Positions 30,690 to 35,580 of a stretch of 35,580 nt of DNA are shown in pieces. Under the pieces are notes generated by a model. That model saw only the letters and a program-made list of their open reading frames with translations, was not told the DNA's origin and did no database searches. The position numbers and the translations under genes are program-made. This DNA comes from Brevibacillus sp. (GTDB taxonomy: Bacteria > Bacillota > Bacilli > Brevibacillales > Brevibacillaceae), in the NCBI GenBank assembly GCA_029240815.1, contig JARDZO010000017.1, positions 1-35,580 of the forward strand. Direction: 5' to 3'. Numbering within the stretch: position 1 is the stretch's first letter; each line of letters opens with the position of its first letter.

Positions 30690-30743
30690 TTTTCCTCCTT
30701 TTCAGCCAAGGTGCGAATGATTTCTTACATATTCAAAAAGGAA

Positions 30744-30761
30744 AGACACCCGCAGGTGCCT
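30744..30761 (-). terminator. terminator of the SASP gene
   Basis: Minus-strand AGGCACC / GGGTGTCT stem with a 3-nt loop, followed by TTCCTTTTTG; weak but in the right place. Confidence 0.55.
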
Positions 30762-30782
30762 TTCCCCATCCAGCTTATTCAA

Positions 30783-30989
30783 TTAGCCACGCCCAGCCAA
30801 TTGCTGTTCAGCGAAGGAGACAAGACGTTTTGTAATCTCTCCACCAACCGAACCGTTTTGACGGGAAGTAGTGTCAGGTCCAAGCTGAACGCCGAATTCG
30901 GAAGCGATTTCGTATTTCAGTTGGTCCAGAGCTTGATTCGCTTGTGGTACGAGCAGATTGTTACTTGAACCATTGTTGTTGTTAGCCAT
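30783..30989 (-). CDS. alpha/beta-type small acid-soluble spore protein
   Basis: A 68-residue DNA-binding protein of the forespore that protects spore DNA. The conserved blocks are present: the GPR protease site region [17 protein letters not shown], and the DNA-binding [16 protein letters not shown]. The N-terminus is Asn-rich. Start after GAGGAGGTGAT. A SigG promoter (GAATG-N18-CATATTA) lies at 31020-31049. The protein is monocistronic, with a short terminator. Confidence 0.97.
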   Translation of the reverse strand: MANNNNGSSNNLLVPQANQALDQLKYEIASEFGVQLGPDTTSRQNGSVGGEITKRLVSFAEQQLAGRG

Positions 30990-31019
30990 CTTAAATCACC
31001 TCCTCGTCGTTGGTAGCTT

Positions 31020-31049
31020 TAATATGTGTGAAGTGTTGAACGTTCATTC
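31020..31049 (-). promoter_or_regulatory. SigG-type promoter of the SASP gene
   Basis: Minus-strand GAATG (31049-31045), 18-nt spacer, CATATTA (31026-31020), close to the SigG consensus GMATR-N18-CATNMTA. Confidence 0.7.
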
Positions 31050-31086
31050 GTGTCAAAAGAATTTTTTTCACTTCCAATTTATAGCT

Positions 31087-32214
31087 TTACAATCCCAGCA
31101 GATATTCGGCGGTTCTTTGAGCTGCCTCTGGTCGACTCAAAGACTCCATTTTCCCAATCGCGTCCTCCCACTGCTCTCTAATTCTCCAGCGGTTTATGAC
31201 CTCATGAATATCCTCAGGACGCTCTACAATGACTGCTGCTTCATTCTGCATGAAAAAAGCACTGTTTCGTCTCTCCTGCCCTGGTAGCGGCTGATATAAG
31301 ATGAGCGGAGTCTTCAATGCCAGTGCCTCGGCGCAGCTTATACCTCCTGGCTTCGAGATATACGCATCTGCTGCCCCTATCCATTGCCACATTTGCGCTT
31401 CGTAACCTTTGATGAAAACGACATGGTGAATGCTTGTTTCAAGTCGTAGCCATGCTTCGAGCTGCATTTGCAGTTTGGTATTTTTGCCTGTGATGACGAT
31501 GATCTGCAGCGGATCCCGCATCTTCATCAACTCTTGCAGCACCTCCTGGATTCCACCGTGCCCCCCTTCTCCTCCACTCACCAGCACCGTAAAACGCTCG
31601 AGAGACAAACCGAGTTCGGCTCTCCAGCCAGGCTTGTCCCTTTTTCCTGCTTCACGAAACGCAGGGCGCACCGGAATTCCGTAAACATGAACTTTGTCAG
31701 CACTCACCTGATGATCACTGGTCAGAACGGCTGCCAACTGCTCATGGGCAACGATGTACGAATCGATCTGGGGATGTACCCAAAAGTGATTGATGTTGTA
31801 ATCCGTCGGTACGCTAACCAGATGAAAGGGCTTGTCCATTTTTTGCTTGGCATGTGCCAACGCGGACAAGCAATACGCGTGAGTCGCAATTACTACATCA
31901 GGCTGTTCTTCCACTAGCAGCTCTTGGGTCAATTTCAATGAAAGCCACCAACCCAGCGGTTTTCGAAATGTCGTGCTCCAGATTTTCTCCTGTTCATAGA
32001 GGCGCTGCCAGAGGGGCGGCGCATAACGTAGCATCCCCAGATAAAAAAAACGGGACAGCTCCCGTAAAGCGGGACTGGCCGTCTCTAATCCTCCCACGAT
32101 TCGTGTTGACTCAGCGCCTGATCGTGTTTGCAATTCCTCTGCAAGAGCCTGTGCAGCCATCCGGTGGCCGCTGCCAGCCCATTCTTCCGTCACTAACAGA
32201 AATCGTTTCCCCAT
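31087..32214 (-). CDS. MGDG synthase-type glycosyltransferase (UgtP/YkoN-like)
   Basis: A 375-residue GT-B glycosyltransferase. The N-terminal domain carries TEEWAGSGHRMAAQALAEEL, typical of the MGDG_synth acceptor-binding domain; DVVIATHAYCLSALA and VSVPTDYNINHFWVHPQIDSYIVAHE follow. The C-terminal nucleotide-sugar domain shows VLVSGGEGGHGGIQEVL and YISKPGGISCAEALALKTPLILYQPLPGQE. Likely substrate: a lipid or diacylglycerol acceptor with UDP-sugar (family inference). I took the ATG at 32214, which overlaps the upstream stop as TAATG, with AGGAGA 9-10 nt upstream. The gene order TerC - YkoP-like - glycosyltransferase suggests one operon. Confidence 0.9.
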   Translation of the reverse strand: MGKRFLLVTEEWAGSGHRMAAQALAEELQTRSGAESTRIVGGLETASPALRELSRFFYLGMLRYAPPLWQRLYEQEKIWSTTFRKPLGWWLSLKLTQELLVEEQPDVVIATHAYCLSALAHAKQKMDKPFHLVSVPTDYNINHFWVHPQIDSYIVAHEQLAAVLTSDHQVSADKVHVYGIPVRPAFREAGKRDKPGWRAELGLSLERFTVLVSGGEGGHGGIQEVLQELMKMRDPLQIIVITGKNTKLQMQLEAWLRLETSIHHVVFIKGYEAQMWQWIGAADAYISKPGGISCAEALALKTPLILYQPLPGQERRNSAFFMQNEAAVIVERPEDIHEVINRWRIREQWEDAIGKMESLSRPEAAQRTAEYLLGL

Positions 32215-32804
32215 TAGAGTAATTCTCCTGTAGGTGACGGGTTTGTGCCATATCGCTCCAACAATGCTTCCTTGGACATATACACCCGTTTTAGGGGCAT
32301 TTCGTGATCCCATGTTTGTACTCGCCGCTTGCCATCGGGGTGTACGAATCGCAGTAGCAGCCGCAAATACCAGCGCTTGTATCGGAAAAACCAGTTCATG
32401 GGTACATCCGAGATCGAGAAGCCCAAAGGCTGGACACCTTTGTGCAGCATTGTCGTACCGACGATCCCTTTGATTTTTTCCCTTTCCTCCATCGTTTCCA
32501 GGTAGGTTGCCAATTTGGGCAATGAGAGCATGATGTGTCGACGTAACAGCAAGACGAGCCGCAGTTCATCCTTTACTCCTTTGCATAGCGTCGCAAAGTA
32601 ATAGTTATGGATATGTATCTTTACAATGAGATCACCGTTGCAAATCTTTTGATTATCGGATGTGACCAGTGTCTCACCTCGATAACGTAGTAGAACTACT
32701 CGGAAGATGTTTGCTCCTTTTTCAATGTACCTAAGCCGCGTGCAGCGCTGATAAACGTCGTCCCACAACCCCCAGAGCATCAAGAGGCTCGAATTCATCT
32801 GCAT
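32214..32804 (-). CDS. YkoP-like protein
   Basis: A 196-residue soluble protein. The segment RLRYIEKGANIFRVVLLRYRGETLVTSDNQKICNGDLIVKIHIHNYYFATLC resembles the YkoP domain that in B. subtilis is encoded near the glycosyltransferase YkoN and in other Bacilli is fused to a polysaccharide deacetylase. Its function is unknown; in context it may serve a glycolipid or wall-polymer pathway with the overlapping glycosyltransferase. I chose the ATG at 32804, with AAAGGA 5-6 nt upstream, over the ATG at 32861, which has poor spacing. The family call rests on pattern recall, not on a search. Confidence 0.6.
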   Translation of the reverse strand: MQMNSSLLMLWGLWDDVYQRCTRLRYIEKGANIFRVVLLRYRGETLVTSDNQKICNGDLIVKIHIHNYYFATLCKGVKDELRLVLLLRRHIMLSLPKLATYLETMEEREKIKGIVGTTMLHKGVQPLGFSISDVPMNWFFRYKRWYLRLLLRFVHPDGKRRVQTWDHEMPLKRVYMSKEALLERYGTNPSPTGELL

Positions 32805-32868
32805 CCGGATCCTTTCTGGACATATTTTCTTGTAGTATGCCCCAGAATACGGTTCCCTCATTACCTTC

Positions 32869-33519
32869 TTACGCCCTTTTTATTCGGCCCCACAGCATGA
32901 CGAGAGCAGCAACGATGACCGGCAGCCACATATGATTGAGCATGAAAGGATTGATCCATTTCCATATATAAGGATCTTCCAGACACATTTCAACGGCAGT
33001 AAATGCGAGAATACCTCCTCCAACGATTACGAGCCAGCTGAAGCGGTTCATGAGCCGCGCTACCCAAGCGCTCCCCCACATCAGCAGTGGTATACTCATC
33101 AAGAGCCCGAGCATGACTAGCCACAAATCGCCATGAGCTGCACCTCCAACGGCCAACACGTTGTCCAGACTCATTACAAAATCTGCCAAAATGATAGTGC
33201 GAACCGCCTGACTGACTGTCTGATTGCGTGAAACTTCTGCCAAATCTTCGTTTTCTCCTAGCATCAGCTTGCACGCAATCCACAGCAACAAAAACCCGCC
33301 TATCGCTTTGACCAGCGGGATATCAAGCATCCAGGTTGTCAAGCTTGTCAGTATAATGCGCAATAAAATAGCTCCCAATGTCCCATACATGACAGCTCGT
33401 GTTCTTTCCTTACGAGGCAATCCCCTGCAGGCCATCCCGATCACAACCGCATTGTCGCTGCTCAAGACGAGGTCAATCATAAAGATATGCACCAGTCCCA
33501 GCCAAAAATGCTCTTCCAT
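32869..33519 (-). CDS. TerC/YjbE family membrane protein
   Basis: A 216-residue protein with about seven membrane helices and the two family motifs LVLSSDNAVVIGMA and LADFVMSLDNVLAVGG, each with the Asp-Asn pair thought to bind metal. Bacilli TerC proteins (YceF, YkoY, YjbE) export Mn2+, partly to metalate secreted enzymes (family knowledge). No yybP-ykoY Mn2+ riboswitch is visible upstream. Start after GGGGAGG. First gene of a probable three-gene unit with the YkoP-like and glycosyltransferase genes. Confidence 0.92.
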   Translation of the reverse strand: MEEHFWLGLVHIFMIDLVLSSDNAVVIGMACRGLPRKERTRAVMYGTLGAILLRIILTSLTTWMLDIPLVKAIGGFLLLWIACKLMLGENEDLAEVSRNQTVSQAVRTIILADFVMSLDNVLAVGGAAHGDLWLVMLGLLMSIPLLMWGSAWVARLMNRFSWLVIVGGGILAFTAVEMCLEDPYIWKWINPFMLNHMWLPVIVAALVMLWGRIKRA

Positions 33520-33732
33520 CTCTGCCTCCCCTGGTCCACCAAAGTCTGTCCATTCTACTTTATGCGACTAGAATCGGACTCATGATTAAATATTTTTCCG
33601 AAAAAAGGAACTTTTTAGCGGATTTTGTAGATAAAAACTTCCATAAAAAAACATTTTATTGCGAAATTAGGAGAATTATACCTTGTCTTCACATACCCTT
33701 ATCCTTTACGATTTTATTGGGGTGGATAAGAG

Positions 33733-34893
33733 ATGGTGGAGACCGTGACGCTTAATCTTTTTAATGTTTCTAGGAAAATTTTAGATATGGCACCAAGTAT
33801 TACCACGTTGTGGATACAAGAAATTGTTCGCAGCATGGAAATCCCTGTAACAATCCCCCGCGACTTTGCGGAAAAGCGTACGGTGCTCTTAGCTCGTTAT
33901 CTAGTGGAAAATGTGGATCAAGACATGCAGACTTGGTCACTGGATATGGGAGAGTGGCTGCGCTCGCAGGAATTCCCCTTCTCCTCCATTTTGCGTACGT
34001 ATCAACTGTATCGAAATGTATTTTGGCGGGTTCTTCAACCTGAACTGCATAAATGGTCTTTATCCGCTGCAGATATGCTTTATCTGGAGACACAGCTCGG
34101 GAAAGCGATGGACGAGAGTGTCTTTTGGGCGGTCTATCATTTTGAGCAGATGATGAATGAAGAGCTGGTTCAAAAAGAAGAAACCATATCGTACTTACAC
34201 AACGACAAATTGACGATGCTCGGTAAAATAGCAGCAAACATGGCCCATGAGCTCCGCAATCCGCTATGTGCGATCGAAGGATTCCTAAAATTGATTGGGG
34301 AGTCCACTAAGGAACAGGCCAAATTACAGTCGTACATTCAGGTTGTCATGCATGAATTCGAGAACTTGCATCGACAGCTTACCGGTTTCTTGAGTTTTTC
34401 GAAAAAACCGATCTTGGATGAAATTTTCAAGACCGTTCAGGTAGAAAGCTTGTTTGAAGAAGTGGAATTGCTCATCACCCCCCGTTTACTGGGAGAAAAC
34501 ATTCGCTTTGAAAAACTAATCCACCCCTGCTCACTAGCATGTTATGAAGAAGGTCTAAAGCAAGTCATCGTCAACTTACTGAACAATGCCATTGACGCAG
34601 TACAGCATCGGCCAGACAAATATGTCAACGTGATCGCTACATCCTCCGACGGCTGGCTGTATTTGAGTGTGGAGAACAACGGAGAAATGATTCCGCCTGA
34701 GATTGTTGAGAGTCTGTTTCAACCGTTTTTTACGACCAAGCAAAACGGGACAGGTATCGGATTGTCCATTTGTAAAAATATCATTGAAAAGCATCATGGC
34801 ACCATTCATTGTGATTCCAATGAGAAGCGTACTCGTTTTATCGTCTCACTGCCCATTGAATCTGTAGAAGATCAACCTCTCCCCACAATCTGA
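33733..34893 (+). CDS. orphan sensor histidine kinase, sporulation-kinase type
   Basis: A 386-residue cytoplasmic kinase with no membrane segment. Residues 1-150 form a helical domain resembling the RsbR/RsbRD N-terminal (non-haem globin-like) fold. The HisKA box is at residues 165-190 with the phospho-accepting His172 in MAHELRNPLCAIEGFLKLI, close to the HE-x-RNPLTA-x-KGFLQL of KinA-like kinases. The ATPase domain shows the N box (VIVNLLNNAIDAVQH), D-x-G-like VENNGEMIP, F box and GTGIGLSICKNIIEKHHG. No response regulator gene is adjacent, fitting a phosphorelay kinase feeding Spo0F (inference). It has a weak ribosome binding site (GGGGTGG). Confidence 0.9.
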   Translation: MVETVTLNLFNVSRKILDMAPSITTLWIQEIVRSMEIPVTIPRDFAEKRTVLLARYLVENVDQDMQTWSLDMGEWLRSQEFPFSSILRTYQLYRNVFWRVLQPELHKWSLSAADMLYLETQLGKAMDESVFWAVYHFEQMMNEELVQKEETISYLHNDKLTMLGKIAANMAHELRNPLCAIEGFLKLIGESTKEQAKLQSYIQVVMHEFENLHRQLTGFLSFSKKPILDEIFKTVQVESLFEEVELLITPRLLGENIRFEKLIHPCSLACYEEGLKQVIVNLLNNAIDAVQHRPDKYVNVIATSSDGWLYLSVENNGEMIPPEIVESLFQPFFTTKQNGTGIGLSICKNIIEKHHGTIHCDSNEKRTRFIVSLPIESVEDQPLPTI

Positions 34894-34900
34894 TCGACGC

Positions 34901-34929
34901 AAAAAAAGCCCCCTGAAGATCAGGAGGCG
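34901..34929 (-). terminator. minus-strand terminator downstream of the tRNA operon
   Basis: Minus-strand GCCTCCTGA / TCAGGGGGC stem (one mismatch, 3-nt loop) followed by TTTTTTT. It protects the 3' end of the kinase gene from read-through of the leftward tRNA operon. Confidence 0.8.
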
Positions 34930-34936
34930 AGGCAAG

Positions 34937-34966
34937 AGATCCGTTACCGATTGCGTTGGTAAGCGA
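34937..34966 (+). other. hairpin of unknown role
   Basis: GATCCGTTACC pairs imperfectly with GGTAAGCGATC around a 9-nt loop. It lies in the 3' region of the kinase transcript between two terminators, without a T-run of its own. Confidence 0.3.
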
Positions 34967-35037
34967 TCTAAGGCTAACTCTACACGAAAACATATGTTTC
35001 TACCACTTAAAAAATTAGACAGACTTCGACACACGCC

Positions 35038-35085
35038 AAGGATCTGAGCAGACCGTATAGTAACGGGTGCGTGGGTCCTTTTTGT
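35038..35085 (+). terminator. likely plus-strand terminator of the histidine kinase gene
   Basis: AGGATCTGAGC pairs with GCGTGGGTCCT (G-T pairs, one mismatch) around an inner ACCGT/ACGGGT hairpin and is followed by TTTTTG, 145 nt after the kinase stop. Confidence 0.6.
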
Positions 35086-35115
35086 GTTGGAAAGAAAGAA
35101 AACTTTGATGCGCAA

Positions 35116-35147
35116 CAAAAAACAGGGAGCCATTGCGGCACCCTGTT
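35116..35147 (-). terminator. terminator of the tRNA operon
   Basis: Minus-strand AACAGGG-GCC / GGC-CCCTGTT stem followed by TTTTTTG, 10 nt after the tRNA-Gly end. Confidence 0.9.
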
Positions 35148-35156
35148 CTATACTTA

Positions 35157-35230
35157 TGGAGCGGGTGATGGGAATCGAACCCACGCGACCAGCTTGGAAG
35201 GCTGGGGTTCTACCATTGAACTACACCCGC
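35157..35230 (-). tRNA. tRNA-Gly (UCC)
   Basis: A 74-nt cloverleaf on the minus strand: acceptor GCGGGTG / CACCCGC, discriminator U, encoded CCA, T-loop GGTTCGATTCC, anticodon stem CCAGC/GCTGG with loop CTTCCAA (anticodon TCC). Confidence 0.96.
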
Positions 35231-35242
35231 ATGTAATTGTGA

Positions 35243-35330
35243 TGGTGCCGAGGACCGGACTTGAACCGGTACGGGAGAAACTCCCGACAGATTTTAAGTC
35301 TGTTGCGTCTGCCCATTCCGCCACCCCGGC
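35243..35330 (-). tRNA. tRNA-Leu (UAA)
   Basis: An 88-nt class II tRNA with a long variable arm (CGGGAG/CTCCCG), acceptor GCCGGGG / CCTCGGC, encoded CCA, T-loop GGTTCAAGTCC and anticodon loop CTTAAAA (anticodon TAA). Confidence 0.96.
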
Positions 35331-35356
35331 AAAGCAAGAAAATGATGGGCAAATCA

Positions 35357-35433
35357 TGGTCGGGAAGACAGGATTCGAACCTGCGACCCCTTGGTCCCAA
35401 GCCAAGTACTCTACCAAGCTGAGCTACTTCCCG
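35357..35433 (-). tRNA. tRNA-Pro (UGG)
   Basis: A 77-nt cloverleaf: acceptor CGGGAAG / CTTCCCG, discriminator A, encoded CCA, T-loop GGTTCGAATCC, anticodon stem CTTGG/CCAAG with loop CTTGGGA (anticodon TGG). Confidence 0.96.
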
Positions 35434-35485
35434 ACTATTCAATACATTACAATCTTACCATATCATTTCAAAAATGGAAAGAAAG

Positions 35486-35562
35486 TGGCGTGCCCTGAGA
35501 GATTCGAACTCCCGACCTTTTGATTCGTAGTCAAACGCTCTATCCAGCTGAGCTAAGGGCAC
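35486..35562 (-). tRNA. tRNA-Arg (ACG)
   Basis: A 77-nt cloverleaf: acceptor GTGCCCT / AGGGCAC, discriminator G, encoded CCA, T-loop AGTTCGAATCT, anticodon loop CTACGAA (anticodon ACG, expected to be edited to ICG by TadA). Confidence 0.96.
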
Positions 35563-35565
35563 ATA

Positions 35566-35580
35566 TGGAGCGGACGAAGG
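35566..35580 (-). tRNA. partial tRNA 3' end, probably tRNA-Gly
   Basis: The last 15 bases read CCTTCGTCCGCTCCA on the minus strand: the 3' acceptor strand, discriminator U and CCA of another tRNA cut by the window edge. A U discriminator points to Gly (or Cys); the anticodon is outside the window. Confidence 0.7.

Noticed and set aside
33520..33732. Possible yybP-ykoY Mn2+ riboswitch upstream of terC
   Set aside because: No GGGGAGUA core or matching paired element was found in this interval.
34988..34999. AAACATATGTTT palindrome resembling a LexA/DinR box
   Set aside because: It lacks the CG of the CGAAC half-site and has no gene downstream on either strand to control.
1..35580. CRISPR arrays, insertion sequences, prophage or attachment sites
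   Set aside because: No regularly spaced repeats, transposase or integrase motifs, or flanking direct repeats were found; the tRNA block shows no duplicated 3' tRNA end suggestive of integration.

Overview
The window looks like chromosomal DNA of an endospore-forming, low-to-mid GC Firmicute, most likely Brevibacillus or a close Paenibacillaceae relative. It carries an alpha/beta small acid-soluble spore protein, GerW (YtfJ) with its DUF2953 partner, a SleB-type cortex hydrolase, an SLH-anchored 3D-domain protein, a 1148-residue pyruvate carboxylase, AGGAGG-type ribosome binding sites throughout and a dense tRNA block with encoded CCA ends. The genus is inferred from gene content; no rRNA is present. 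I see no IS element, prophage or CRISPR array. The genes are mostly housekeeping, and the novelty is in regulation and in a few unfamiliar genes.

Left part (1-8500): two ATGA-coupled small-protein genes of unknown function, the first with a second in-frame start inside it; a secreted YcdB-domain protein; a dedA-ykvA-yhaM operon; a DUF2062 membrane protein followed by a coding-like remnant; a short-form NAD synthetase divergent from methionine aminopeptidase. Middle part (8500-13700): an AdaA alkylation-response gene divergent from an MFS exporter whose promoter is flanked by an 11-bp dyad; a luciferase-like oxidoreductase plus TetR regulator with a perfect palindrome just after the promoter; small hypothetical, PspC and lipoprotein genes.

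13700-16800 is an aromatic catabolism operon (fumarylacetoacetate hydrolase, homogentisate dioxygenase, flavin reductase). Its leader of about 240 nt holds a cre-overlapped promoter, a possible antiterminator and a competing terminator, which is the most interesting undescribed regulatory candidate here. 16800-21700 holds an RluA-type pseudouridine synthase, a lipoprotein, a TetR/MBL operon with tandem operators, thiol peroxidase, and two small cytosolic proteins.

21800-26600 is pyruvate carboxylase followed by an orphan protein whose C-terminal half follows the pattern of the flagellar cap protein FliD, with its own promoter lying over the last codons of pyc. 26600-33500 is largely spore and envelope related (gerW-ytfI, SLH-3D, SleB, YetF-like, SASP, MGDG-type glycosyltransferase, YkoP-like protein, TerC). 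33700-34900 is an orphan sporulation-type histidine kinase. The right end is a leftward tRNA operon, in transcription order: partial tRNA (probably Gly), Arg, Pro, Leu, Gly, then a terminator.
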